A stretch of DNA of 64,000 nucleotides. It comes from Cannabis sativa. Taxonomy: Eukaryota; Streptophyta; Magnoliopsida; Rosales; Cannabaceae. Both the position numbers and the translations under genes were made by a program. Under the pieces are notes generated by a model. That model was not told where the DNA came from. It searched no databases and saw nothing but the letters and a program-made list of their open reading frames with translations. The stretch covers positions 73,054,969 to 73,118,968 of the forward strand of contig NC_083605.1 of NCBI RefSeq assembly GCF_029168945.1. The letters run 5' to 3'. How positions within the stretch are numbered: position 1 is the first letter of the stretch; every line of letters begins with the position of its first letter. Of this stretch, positions 1 through 11,945 are shown piece after piece.

Positions 1-516
1 GAATTGTGGAGGAAGAGAGATAAGCACTAAATGCACAAGCAAGTCATCTGAAAGCTCAAGCTTTAGTGCCTTCAACTTTGAAGCAAGGTGAGACATTTCC
101 ATAATGTACTCCCTTATATTTTCCTTGCCCTTAAACTTCATGGAAATAAGTTTCTTTAAAAGAGTACTTGTTTCCGCCTTATCGCTTTTCGCAAAGCGCT
201 TCTCAATTTCAACAAGGAAAGTTGTGGCATCGGTGACCTCCTCGGACACCGCACCCCTAAAAGCCTCAGGTATGCCGCGCTTAATAATCATAAGACTCAT
301 GCGGTTTGAACGGTCCCACTTCTCATAAATCCTCCTTTGCTCGGAGGTACTAGTATCCGTAAGAGAAGCAGGACGATCCATCCTTAATGCAAGGTCAAGA
401 TCCATGCAGCCAAGAACAATAAAAATGTTCTCCTTCCAGTCCTTAAAGTTATTACCATTAAGGACCGGTACCGAATTAAGATTAGCAGATACACTAGCAA
501 CAGCTGAAAAGAACAA
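1..516 (-). pseudogene. Copia unit A, gag N-terminal part (cut by window edge)
   Basis: This is the same gag frame as unit B, displaced by 5962 bases and nearly identical to it. Gag forms the virus-like particle of the retrotransposon in the cytoplasm. Only the first ~170 residues are in the window; the zinc knuckle and pol lie to the left. The frame is open at its 5' end without an ATG: the codon at the homologous start is TTG, and the first in-frame ATG is the one before DLDLALR. At least one amino-acid difference from B is visible. Whether unit A is intact cannot be judged from here. Confidence 0.85.
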
Positions 517-1540
517 TACAATTACATAAATAACATGCTCATATAAGAATCCAAATAAAACAATAAATTCAAATATTGGTTAATCCCATCTCAAGATACC
601 AAACACAACATTAATATTAAGTCTTTGGACAATAATATTAATTGTAAGCGGTACTCTTGTTGTAGTGATCAAACATTGACAATAAATTATGTCAAACAAT
701 ATGCAATCTTTGGACTAACATATTGTTCACATAAAATACCTTATAATTGTCACACATTTATCACCACATATATATATGAAACTCGATCAAATATTAACTT
801 ACCTTTGGGTCCGTTAATAAATACATGAATTTCATATACACAATTATCTTAATATTTTTATTAAATTAATTTACACAAAAGAGATCACTTTGGTGATATT
901 TTGTTTCAATTAATTTAATTAAATATTAGATATTCTTAATAAATTCTATACCAAAATTTGAATTAATTGTTACTGAATTATTATTATTATTACTTTAAAA
1001 TTATTATATGTTAATAAAATAATAATAATAATAATAATAATAATCAATGAAGAAATCAGAATGCTATAATCGCATTCTCCCATAACAGTGAAAAGGACAA
1101 CCACTGTAAGTGATTTATGAATACATATATGCTAAAGAACGACAAACCAAACCTGATTACTACATTATATATAAAAGTAATCTAAAAACAAAACCCTTAA
1201 CAGTAGCCACCACCTTTATATATATTACATAAATAAAAGAAAAACTTCAATCGCATATACATATAAGCCAAAATCTTCAATAGCAAAGCAATTCAATAAA
1301 AGCCTTAAGATATATATATATATATAAATATATATATATATATCAAACAAAATTTAATCGCAATACGATTGAACCAAGGAAAAATAATTTCTAGCGGTAC
1401 AACACCTTAATCGGCAGAGAACAAACCAACATTCAACAAGTTATTGGCAAATTTAATCCGAACATATATATGACTGCAAACATGTATTTTCATGGAAGAC
1501 CATAACACTGCTATAAATCCTCAAGAATTAATTTAGAGAT
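517..1540 (-). other. Copia unit A untranslated leader
   Basis: AT-rich non-coding stretch between the primer binding site and gag, nearly identical to the leader of unit B. It holds an (AAT)n tract near 1019-1045 and (TA)n tracts near 1310-1341. On the minus strand a strong splice donor (AAAG|GTAAGT, near 797-806) and a pyrimidine-rich acceptor (TTCTTTTCAG, near 504-513) could delimit a ~300-base leader intron; this is inference. Confidence 0.75.
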
Positions 1541-1553
1541 GCTCTTGATACCA
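1541..1553 (-). other. Primer binding site of unit A (tRNA-iMet type)
   Basis: The minus strand reads TGGTATCAAGAGC, two bases after the end of the LTR. Plant copia elements usually carry TGGTATCAGAGC, complementary to the 3' end of initiator tRNA-Met. This copy has one extra A. The same variant is present in unit D. Confidence 0.85.
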
Positions 1554-1555
1554 CA

Positions 1556-2107
1556 TGTTAGAATACTGTAAACTCTGAATATAGCCCTAATTAATTCAAG
1601 AGAATCAAACAATAAGATTAAGGAATAGCGGAAGCGTACCGGAGTCCATAGAATCGACCTTTAAATGATCTTTATTAGTATGATCTTCCAATTTGCATCA
1701 AAACCTTTCTCTGAAAGTTTTGCTCTTGGTGATGGGGATACTAGAGTGAAAAGATACGATGCAAATGGGGACCATTACCCGTTATATTACCAACAGACAA
1801 ACCTGTTGGCAATATTTTTGACTATTTCTATTTGGCCCCTCATCAATATAGAAATTGTCTAATTGGTATCCACATATTAAAATCATGACAATCATGCCCT
1901 TAAGTCATAAACTTTATTCCAAAATAGACCACATAAATTTGACTTATTTATTTGATGACCCAACACACATTTTATATATACAATTGTGACCCCAATTATT
2001 TCTAATAGGAATAATTTAGAGATGCTCTTGATATAGCTCCACAGAATGCATCACTGCTTCTCTTACACATTTTATATATACAATTGTGACCCCAATAAAT
2101 TCTAACA
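1556..2107 (-). repeat. LTR shared by copia units B and A, with internal scar
   Basis: On the minus strand the LTR begins TGTTAGAATTTATTGGGG just after a purine tract and ends TTCTAACA just before the primer binding site, so it has TG...CA ends with a short inverted repeat. It serves as 3' LTR of B and 5' LTR of A. Between about 1999 and 2064 it carries foreign sequence containing a piece of the PBS/leader region (GATGCTCTTGATA), flanked by two copies of ~33 bases of the LTR start. Confidence 0.9.
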
Positions 2108-2119
2108 ATCTCCTACTGG
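2108..2119 (-). other. Polypurine tract of unit B
   Basis: The minus strand reads CCAGTAGGAGAT directly before the LTR. The equivalent tract of unit D reads CCAGTGGGAGAT, so B carries a G-to-A change in the plus-strand primer. Confidence 0.8.
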
Positions 2120-2516
2120 TCACATATGTATACATATAAACGTGTTAACCTTATTGAGCTCATAATTTTGTCATCATAACCATAGGCATGTGCAATCTCG
2201 TCCATTAACTATATCAACATATGATCAAAGCGATTTTCGTTGTATCAATCACAACTAAACCCATCAATGGTCACATATATCAACATAGCCAAATGACATA
2301 GATCAATCATGATAATGTGGTATGAAAATTACATGCATGGTGATCTATTCATGTCAATTTTCAATTGGTCCTACTTTACTTTATGGAGATCAAAACTTTA
2401 GCTTAAATGTACAAAGTGAAATAAACTGAATAACATAATTTCTGATCAGAAAAATATCCAAATACACATGTTTCATAAAACAAATAAAACACACTAAAGA
2501 CAAACTCCCACTGAAT
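2120..2516 (-). other. Copia unit B 3' non-coding region
   Basis: About 400 bases between the stop codon of pol and the polypurine tract. The same sequence follows pol in units C and D. No open frame or further signal is seen. Confidence 0.75.
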
Positions 2517-4196
2517 CTAGATATCTTCATAATCTAAAACACCCATACGAGCAACGTGCTCATGAAAGACCTTGGGTGGCAAACCCTTAGTAAGGGGGTC
2601 TGCGATCATGGAGTTTGTACCTAAGTGTTCTATACAAATCTGCCCACTTTGTACCCTTTCTTTTACAACAAGGAACTTGATGTCAATGTGTTTTGACTTC
2701 GTCGAGCTCCTATTGTTGTTGGAATACAATACAGCTGACTTATTGTCACAATACAACTTAAGTGGTCTTTCAATTCCATCCACAATGCGCAGCCCAGTGA
2801 CAAAGTTTCTCAGCCATATACCATGGTTGGATGCCTCATAACATGCAACAAATTCTGCCATGGTGGATGAAGCTATGAGTGTTTGTTTTGCACTCCTCCA
2901 TGATATAGCTCCACCACCTAACAGATATATGTAGCCCGAAGTGGATCTCCTACTATCTTGGCATCCCGCAAAGTCAGAGTCAGAGTATCCAATGATCTCA
3001 AAGTGATCTGACCTCCTATATGTGAGCATGTACTCTCTTGTTCTCTTCAAATATCTCATAACCTTTTTGGCTGCTTTCCAGTGATCAATTCCTGGATTGC
3101 TTAAGTATCTGCCTAACACTCCAACAATGTACGCTATATCCGGACGCGTACAAACTTGAGCATACATAAGACTCCCAACAGCCGAAGCGTAGGGAATCTT
3201 TTGCATTTCTTGAATTTCAAGGCTTCCTTTAGGGCATTGTTTAAGACAAAATTTGTCTCCTTTAACGACAGGGGTATCACCTGGTCTACAATCTTGCATG
3301 CCAAACCGTTTGAGTACTTTATCGATATAGCTCTTTTGTGATAATCCAAGAATACCCCGAGAACGGTCTCGATGTATTTGAATTCCTAAAACAAAAGAGG
3401 CGTCACCAAGATCTTTCATCTCAAAATGCTTCGATAGAAATCTCTTGGTTTCGTGCAATAAGCCTATATCATTAGTGGCAAGCAATATGTCATCGACATA
3501 TAGAACCAGAAATATACACTTACTCCCACTAAACTTATGATACACACAATCATCAACAGCATTCATCTCAAAACCAAATAAGAGAACCACTTGATGAAAT
3601 TTGTGGTACCATTGACGGGAAGCTTGCTTGAGTCCATAGATGGATTTCTTTAATTTGCAAACCATATTCTTTGGGTCACCGACCACAAAGTTTTCTGGTT
3701 GCTCCATATAAATTGTCTCATCAATGTCTCCATTGAGAAACGCTGTTTTAACATCCATCTGATGTAACTCAAGATCAAAGTGAGCAACAAGTGCCATTAT
3801 TATTCTAAAAGAGTCTTTCGATGAAACCGGAGAGAAAGTCTCTTTATAATCAATGCCTTCTTTCTGAGTATAGCCTTTTGCTACAAGACGTGCCTTAAAC
3901 CTCACCACATTACCATTTTCATCCCTCTTGGTTTTAAATATCCATTTACAACCAATTGGTTTTACACCTTCTGGTAATGGGATAACTTCCCAAACTTTAT
4001 TGTCTTGCATAGACTTATTCTCTTCATTCATGGCATCATTCCACTTTTGAGAGTTAGAACTTTTCATGGCCTGATGAAAGTTGATTGGATCATCTTCCAT
4101 CATTCCAATGCCATCCTCATGTTCTTGAAGATACACTATGTATTCATCTGGATTAATAGCATTTCTTCTTTCTCTAGTGGATCGTCGCAAAGGCAC
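2517..4196 (-). pseudogene. Copia unit B reverse transcriptase-RNase H segment
   Basis: This is the 3' half of the pol polyprotein, which copies element RNA into DNA inside the particle. The open segment has 559 codons. The reverse transcriptase spans about residues 66-310: MDVKTAFLNGDI with the first catalytic Asp near 148, IYGLKQASRQWY near 186-197, and the YVDD box at 233-236. RNase H covers about residues 400-510, with acidic residues in YSDSDFA, AEF and YCDNKSA. Compared with C and D it lacks one Ala codon next to the RNase H Glu (in-frame loss). The 5' end is not a true start; the frame joins the integrase frame upstream, but a two-base deletion near 4228 breaks the connection. Confidence 0.95.
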
Positions 4197-5700
4197 TTGT
4201 TCTTGAGGTTGTTGAGTTTGTACCTCGGGTTTGATTGACTATGTTTGGTTGCTCTTGATCTAAAACTTGATCAATATTAGGAATGGAATCCTGAATATTG
4301 TCAAAAGCAACTATTGGAATAGGAATCAACTCATCTTCAAGAGAAGTGGGTGATTCTAAATCCTCCTCAAAAACAAAGTCTTTAACCGTATTTCTCCCCC
4401 CAAACTCAATATCCTCAAAAAACTTTGCAGTTCCCGTTTCAAATATATTCTTTACTTTGGGATCATAAAACTTGAAACCCCTGGATCGTTCAGAATATCC
4501 AATAAAGTAGCTGCTCACAGTTTTGGGTTCCAGCTTCTTTTCATTTGGCCTATAAGGCCTTGCCTCAGCTGGACATCCCCAAACATGAAAGTGCTTAAGA
4601 CTAGGCTTTCGCCCTGTCCAAAGCTCATAAGGTGTTTTTGCAGCTGCTTTAGTTGGTACCCTATTCACAATGTAGGCTGCTGTCTTAAGTGCCTCTCCCC
4701 AGAGTGATTCTGGTAAGGTTGAATGACTGATCATACTCCTTACCATATCTTTAAGAGTACGGTTTCGTCTTTCAGCAACACCATTCATGCTAGGAGATCC
4801 CGGCATAGTGTACTGTGGGACAATTCCACACTCCTCTAGATATCTGGCAAAAGGTCCTGGACGTTGTTCACCTGATCCGTCATATCTGCCATAGTACTCA
4901 CCACCACGGTCAGACCTGACTTGCTTTATTCTTTTGCTAAGTTGATTCTCAACTTCAGCCTTAAAAGATTTGAACACGTCCAAAACTTGAGACTTTTCAT
5001 GAAGTAGAAATAGGTACGCATATCTTGAGTAATCATCTATGAATGATACAAAATATCGTTGACCATTCCAAGAAGGTGTAGGAAATGGCCCACAAATATC
5101 TGTATGTATCAACTCTAAGACATCGGTAGCTCTTTTCGCACCCAATTTCTTTATTTTGGTCTGTTTGCCTTTGATGCATTCAATACAAACATCAAAGTCT
5201 GAAAAATCAATTGAATCTAAAATTTCATCAGACACAAGTCGCTCAACTCTATTTCTAGAGATGTGACCTAACCGTTTGTGCCATAAGGAACTTGATTTTT
5301 CATTATCCATTTTACGCTTAGTACCACGTGATTCCACATTCAAGGTTTCATTATAAGAAGCAACAGTGTCAAGCAAATATAAGTTGTCATAAACCATAAG
5401 TGAACCAGTTCCAACAGTATTTGAATTAATAGATAAACAAAAGCAATTGTTTCCAAATGAACAACAATAACCCAATTTGTCCAAACAAGAAACAGAAACC
5501 AAATTCCGTCTAAAAGACGGTACAACAAAAGTATCTATCAAATCCAAATAGTAACCAGTACTTAATAACAACCTAAAATGCCCTATTGCTTCCACATTTA
5601 CCGACTTGCCATCTCCTACATAAATGCTTCTTTCAGCATCATTTGGCTTTCGGTAACTCAGGCAACCCTTTCTTTGCTCGCCATGCAATGTACTTAGCAC
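4174..5700 (-). pseudogene. Copia unit B integrase segment
   Basis: This open segment of about 508 codons inserts element cDNA into the chromosome in working relatives. The pre-integrase zinc finger HHCC is visible (H141, H146, C172, C175). The integrase core has the D-D-E triad in HTDICGP (D201), VRSDRGGEY (D264) and [10 protein letters not shown] (E310), followed by the GKR-like C-terminal region with [17 protein letters not shown]. At its 3' end a two-base deletion relative to unit C (near 4228) shifts the frame, so the segment ends in about 17 unrelated residues. At its 5' end a 107-base deletion has removed the protease. Confidence 0.94.
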
Positions 5701-6478
5701 ATTCTTTCTTCATGTGTCCTTTCATGTTGCAAAAGAAACAACCATCATCACTGTTGGTTTGAGTTTGTTTCTTATGTGCAGGACCTTTATCCTTAGCAGC
5801 CTCATTCTTTCTTTTCTTGCCCTTATCTTTAGAGGTGCTTGCCAAATGAGCACTTTCAGTCTTCTCTTGCTTCAATCTTTCTTCCTCTTGAACACAAAAT
5901 GAAATGAGCTCATTAAGAGTCCATTTCTCCCTTTGGCAGTTGTAACTGACCTTAAATTGACTGAATTGTGGAGGAAGAGAGATAAGCACTAAATGCACAA
6001 GCAAGTCATCCGAAAGCTCAAGCTTTAGTGCCTTCAACTTTGAAGCAAGGTGAGACATTTCCATAATGTACTCCCTTATATTTTCCTTGCCCTTAAACTT
6101 CATGGAAATAAGTTTCTTTAAAAGAGTACTTGTTTCCGCCTTATCGCTTTTTGCAAAGCGCTTCTCAATTTCAGCAAGGAAAGTTGTGGCATCGGTGACC
6201 TCCTCGGACACCGCACCCCTAAAAGCCTCAGGTATGCCGCGCTTAATGATCATAAGACTCATGCGGTTTGAACGGTCCCACTTCTCATAAATCCTCCTTT
6301 GCTCGGAGGTACTAGTATCCGTAAGAGAAGCAGGACGATCCATCCTTAATGCAAGGTCAAGATCCATGCAGCCAAGAACAATAAAAATGTTCTCCTTCCA
6401 GTCCTTAAAGTTATTACCATTAAGGACCGGTACCGAATTAAGATTAGCAGATACACTAGCAACAGCTGAAAAGAACAA
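5639..6478 (-). pseudogene. Copia unit B gag segment, protease deleted
   Basis: An open segment of about 279 codons. It contains the copia gag domain (SVPVLNGNNFKDW, about residues 15-27; alpha-helical core to about 200), a lysine-rich stretch and a CCHC zinc knuckle [14 protein letters not shown] (C247, C250, H255, C260), which binds element RNA. The frame ends shortly after the knuckle because 107 bases present in unit C (11024-11130) are missing here. The deletion ends share CCT, so it looks like a microhomology deletion. It removes the protease active site and shifts the frame. The first codon is TTG, not ATG. Confidence 0.94.
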
Positions 6479-7502
6479 TACAATTACATAAATAACATGC
6501 TCATATAAGAATCCAAATAAAACAATAAATTCAAATATTGGTTAATCCCATCTCAAGATACCAAACACAACATTAATATTAAGTCTTTGGACAGTAATAT
6601 TAATTGTAAGCGGTACTCTTGTTGTAGTGATCAAACATTGACAATAAATTATGTCAAACAATATGCAATCTTTGGACTAACATATTGTTCACATAAAATA
6701 CCTTATAATTGTCACACATTTATCACCACATATATATATGAAACTCGATCAAATATTAACTTACCTTTGGGTCCGTTAATAAATACATGAATTTCATATA
6801 CACAATTATCTTAATATTTTTATTAAATTAATTTACACAAAAGAGATCACTTTGGTGATATTTTGTTTCAATTAATTTAATTAAATATTAGATATTCTTA
6901 ATAAATTCTATACCAAAATTTGAATTAATTGTTACTGAATTATTATTATTATTACTTTAAAATTATTATATGTTAATAAAATAATAATAATAATAATAAT
7001 AATAATCAATGAAGAAATCAGAATGCTATAATCGCATTCTCCCATAACAGTGAAAAGGACAACCACTGTAAGTGATTTATGAATACATATATGCTAAAGA
7101 ACGACAAACCAAACCTGATTACTACATTATATATAAAAGTAATCTAAAAACAAAACCCTTAACAGTAGCCACCACCTTTATATATATTACATAAATAAAA
7201 GAAAAACTTCAATCGCATATACATATAAGCCAAAATCTTCAATAGCAAAGCAATTCAATAAAAGCCTTAAGATATATATATATATATAAATATATATATA
7301 TATATTAAACAAAATTTAATCGCAATACGATTGAACCAAGGAAAAATAATTTCCAGCGGTACAACACCTTAATCGGCAGAGAACAAACCAATATTCAACA
7401 AGTTATTGGCAAATTTAATCCGAACATATATATGACTGCAAACATGTATTTTCATGGAAGACCATAACACTACTATAAATCCTCAAGAATTAATTTAGAG
7501 AT
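6479..7502 (-). other. Copia unit B untranslated leader
   Basis: Nearly base-for-base equal to the leader of unit A, including the (AAT)n tract near 6978-7007, the (TA)n tracts near 7271-7305 and the putative splice signals. The match with A breaks off inside the primer binding site. Confidence 0.78.
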
Positions 7503-7560
7503 GCTCTTGATATAGCTCCATGATATCAAGTTCCACAGAATGAAGTAATTCATAACACTA
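7503..7560 (-). other. B/C junction: primer-site remnant plus filler, no LTR
   Basis: The primer binding site is cut to GCTCTTGATA (7503-7512, plus strand) and is followed by about 48 bases of unrelated filler (TAGCTCCATGATATCAAG...). The sequence then joins the 3' non-coding region of unit C. The LTR and the polypurine tract expected here are absent. The words GATGCTCTTGATATAGCTCC and ACAGAATG of this junction recur at 2019-2045, inside the A/B LTR. Confidence 0.8.
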
Positions 7561-7868
7561 CTATATCAACATAGGATCAAAGCGATTTTCGTTGTATCAA
7601 TCACAACTAAACCCATCAATGGTCACATATATCAACATAGCCAAATGACATAGATCAATCATGATAATGTGGTATGAAAATTACATGCATGGTGATCTAT
7701 TCATGTCAATTTTCAATTGGTCCTACTTTACTTTATGGAGATCAAAACTTTAGCTTAAATGTACAAAGTGAAATAAACTGAATAACATAATTTCTGATCA
7801 GAAAAATATCCAAATACACATGTTTCATGAAACAAATAAAACACACTAAAGACAAACTCCCACTGAAT
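7561..7868 (-). other. Copia unit C 3' non-coding region
   Basis: Matches the post-pol region of units B and D but lacks the ~100 bases next to the LTR, including the polypurine tract. Confidence 0.75.
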
Positions 7869-9686
7869 CTAGATATCCTCATAATCTAAAACACCCATAC
7901 GAGCAACGTGCTCATGAAAGACCTTGGGTGGCAAACCCTTAGTAAGGGGGTCTGCGATCATGGAGTTTGTACCTAAGTGTTCTATACAAATCTGCCCACT
8001 TTGTACCCTTTCTTTTACAACAAGGAACTTGATGTCAATGTGTTTTGACTTCGTCGAGCTCCTATTGTTGTTGGAATACAATACAGCTGACTTATTGTCA
8101 CAATATAACTTAAGTGGTCTTTCAATTCCATCCACAATGCGCAGCCCAGTGACAAAGTTTCTCAGCCATATACCATGGTTGGATGCCTCATAACATGCAA
8201 CAAATTCTGCTGCCATGGTGGATGAAGCTATGAGTGTTTGTTTTGCACTCCTCCATGATATAGCTCCACCACCTAACAGATATATGTAGCCCGAAGTGGA
8301 TCTCCTACTATCTTGGCATCCCGCAAAGTCAGAGTCAGAGTATCCAATGATCTCAAAGTGATCTGACCTCCTATATGTGAGCATGTACTCTCTTGTTCTC
8401 TTCAAATATCTCATAACCTTTTTGGCTGCTTTCCAGTGATCAATTCCTGGATTGCTTAAGTATCTGCCTAACACTCCAACAATGTACGCTATATCCGGAC
8501 GCGTACAAACTTGAGCATACATAAGACTCCCAACAGCCGAAGCGTAGGGAATCTTTTGCATTTCTTGAATTTCAAGGCTTCCTTTAGGGCATTGTTTAAG
8601 ACAAAATTTGTCTCCTTTAACGACAGGGGTATCACCTGGTCTACAATCTTGCATGCCAAACCGTTTGAGTACTTTATCGATATAGCTCTTTTGTGATAAT
8701 CCAAGAATACCCCGAGAACGGTCTCGATGTATTTGAATTCCTAACACAAAAGAGGCGTCACCAAGATCTTTCATCTCAAAATGCTTCGATAGAAATCTCT
8801 TGGTTTCGTGCAATAAGCCTATATCATTAGTGGCAAGCAATATGTCATCGACATATAGAACCAGAAATATACACTTACTCCCACTAAACTTATGATACAC
8901 ACAATCATCAACAGCATTCATCTCAAAACCAAATAAGAGAACCACTTGATGAAATTTGTGGTACCATTGACGGGAAGCTTGCTTGAGTCCATAGATGGAT
9001 TTCTTTAATTTGCAAACCATATTCTTTGGGTCACCGACCACAAAGTTTTCTGGTTGCTCCATATAAATTGTCTCATCAATGTCTCCATTGAGAAACGCTG
9101 TTTTAACATCCATCTGATGTAACTCAAGATCAAAGTGAGCAACAAGTGCCATTATTATTCTAAAAGAGTCTTTCGATGAAACCGGAGAGAAAGTCTCTTT
9201 ATAATCAATGCATTCTTTCTGAGTATAGCCTTTTGCTACAAGACGTGCCTTAAACCTCACCACATTACCATTTTCATCCCTCTTGGTTTTAAATATCCAT
9301 TTACAACCAATTGGTTTTACACCTTCTGGTAATGGGATAACTTCCCAAACTTTATTGTCTTGCATAGACTTATTCTCTTCATTCATGGCATCATTCCACT
9401 TTTGAGAGTTAGAACTTTTCATGGCCTGATGAAAGTTGATTGGATCATCTTCCATCATTCCAATGCCATCCTCATGTTCTTGAAGATACACTATGTATTC
9501 ATCTGGATTAATAGCATTTCTTCTTTCTCTAGTGGATCGTCGCAAAGGCACTTGTTCTTGAGGTTGTTGAGTTTGTACCTCTGGGGTTTGATTGACTATG
9601 TTTGGTTGCTCTTGATCTAAAACTTGATCAATATTAGGAATGGAATCCTGAATATTGTCAAAAGCAACTATTGGAATAGGAATCAA
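7869..9686 (-). pseudogene. Copia unit C reverse transcriptase-RNase H segment
   Basis: An open segment of about 605 codons reaching further upstream than in B. It includes the integrase-RT linker with many Gln and Pro residues, then the reverse transcriptase with YVDD near 278-281, and RNase H with the complete AAEF motif. A Gly-to-Cys change sits in the conserved KEGIDYKETFSP region (KECIDYKE here), a candidate damaging change. The segment is separated from the integrase upstream by small indels in homopolymers near 9755 and 9775. Confidence 0.95.
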
Positions 9687-9738
9687 CTCATCTTCAAGAG
9701 AAGTGGGTGATTCTAAATCCTCCTCAAAAACAAAGTCT

Positions 9739-10023
9739 TTAACCGTATTTCTCCCCCAAACTCAATATCCTCAAAAACTTTGCAGTTCCCGTTTCAAATA
9801 TATTCTTTACTATGGGATCATAAAACTTGAAACCCCTGGATCGTTCAGAATATCCAATAAAGTAGCCGCTCACGCTTTGGGTTCCAGGCTTCTTTTCATT
9901 TGGCCTATAAAGCCTAGCCTCAGATGGACATCCCCAAACATGAAAGTGCTTAAGACTAGGCTTTCGCCCTGTCCAAAGCTCATAAGGTGTTTTTGCGACT
10001 GCTTTAGTTGGTACCCTATTCAC
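9739..10023 (-). pseudogene. Copia unit C integrase C-terminal segment
   Basis: About 94 codons in another frame than its neighbours. It covers the end of the integrase ([44 protein letters not shown]). It is isolated by a frameshift near 10050 (two bases fewer than B within CTCTCCC..GCAGTG) and by single-base losses in C and A runs near 9755 and 9775. The coding signal continues across these breaks, so they are recent. Confidence 0.9.
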
Positions 10024-11945
10024 AATGTAGGCTGCCGTCTTAAGTGCCTCTCCCGCAGTGATTCTGGTAAGGTTGAATGACTGATCATACTCCTTACCAT
10101 ATCTTTAAGAGTACGGTTTCGTCTTTCAGCAACACCATTCATGCTAGGAGATCCCGACATAGTGTACTGTGGGACAATTCCACACTCCTCTAGATATCTG
10201 GCAAAAGGTCCTGGACGTTGTTCACCTGATCCGTCATATCTGCCATAGTACTCACCACCACGGTCAGACCTGACTTGCTTTATTCTTTTGCTAAGTTGAT
10301 TCTCAACTTCAGCCTTAAAAGATTTGAACACGTCCAACACTTGAGACTTTTCATGAAGTAGAAATAGGTACGCATATCTTGAGTAATCATCTATGAATGA
10401 TACAAAATATCGTTGACCATTCCAAGAAGGTGTAGGAAATGGCCCACAAATATCTGTATGTATCAACTCTAAGACATCGGTAGCTCTTTTCGCACCCAAT
10501 TTCTTTATTTTGGTCTGTTTGCCTTTGATGCATTCAATACAAACATCAAAGTCTGAAAAATCAATTGAATCTAAAATTCCATCAGACACAAGTCGCTCAA
10601 CTCTATTTCTAGAGATGTGACCTAACCGTTTGTGCCATAAGGAACTTGATTTTTCATTATCCATTTTACGCTTAGTACCACGTGATTCCACATTCAAGGT
10701 TTCATTATAAGAAGCAACAGTGTCAAGCAAATATAAGTTGTCATAAACCATAAGTGAACCAGTTCCAACAGTATTTGAATTAATAGATAAACTAAAGCAA
10801 TTGTTTCCAAATGAACAACAATAACCCAATTTGTCCAAACAAGAAACAGAAACCAAATTCCGTCTAAAAGACGGTACAACAAAAGTATCTATTAAGTCCA
10901 AATAGTAACCAATACTTAACACCAACCTAAAATGCCCTATTGCTTCCACATTTACCGACTTGCCATCTCCCACGTAAATGCTTCTTTCAGCATCATTTGG
11001 CTTTCGGTAACTCAGGCAACCCTGCATAGAAACACCGATGTTAAGTAGTAGCACCGAATCTAACCACCAAGTGTTTCTTGGTACTGAAGCTAAATTTACC
11101 TCAGAACAGACCAAAGTAAGAAATGTACCTTTCTTTGCTCGCCATGCAATATACTTAGCACATTCCTTCTTCATGTGTCCTTTCATGTTGCAAAAGAAAC
11201 AACCATCATCACTGTTGGTTTGAGTTTGTTTCTTATGTGCAGGACCTTTATCCTTAGCAGCCTCATTCTTTCTTTTCTTGCCCTTATCCTTAGAGGTGCT
11301 TGCCAAATGAGCACTTTCAGTCTTTTCTTGCTTCAATCTTTCTTCCTCTTGAACACAAAATGAAATGAGCTCATTAAGAGTCCACTTCTCCCTTTGGCAG
11401 TTGTAACTGACCTTAAATTGACTGAATTGTGGAGGAAGAGAGATAAGCACTAAATGCACAAGCAAGTCATCCGAAAGCTCAAGCTTTAGTGCCTTCAACT
11501 TTGAAGCAAGGTGAGACATTTCCATAATGTACTCCCTTATATTTTCCTTGCCCTTAAACTTCATGGAAATAAGTTTCTTTAAAAGAGTACTTGTTTCCGC
11601 CTTATCGCTTTTTGCAAAGCGCTTCTCAATTTCAGCAAGGAAAGTTGTGGCATCGGTGACCTCCTCGGACACCGCACCCCTAAAAGCCTCAGGTATGCCG
11701 CGCTTAATGATCATAAGACTCATGCGGTTTGAACGGTCCCACTTCTCATAAATCCTCCTTTGCTCGGAGGTACTAGTATCCGTAAGAGAAGCAGGACGAT
11801 CCATCCTTAATGCAAGGTCAAGATCCATGCAGCCAAGAACAATAAAAATGTTCTCCTTCCAAATTCTTAAAGTTATTACCATTAAGGACCGGTACCGAAT
11901 TAAGGTTAGCAGATACACTAGCAACAGCTGAAAAGAACAATACAA
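10020..11945 (-). pseudogene. Copia unit C gag-protease-integrase segment
   Basis: The longest open segment of the array, about 641 codons. Gag is in frame from about residue 29, and the CCHC knuckle is at C249, C252, H257, C262. The protease region reads TWWLDSVLLLNIG near 292-304: the usual D-S-G active-site motif has become D-S-V, because one G is missing and one T is gained nine bases later, so the frame recovers but the motif is destroyed. Pre-integrase HHCC and most of the integrase D-D-E core follow, to a frameshift near 10050. The first ~28 codons are out of the gag frame: an extra base near 11862 separates the true gag N-terminus (frame open to about 11940) from the rest. Confidence 0.94.
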
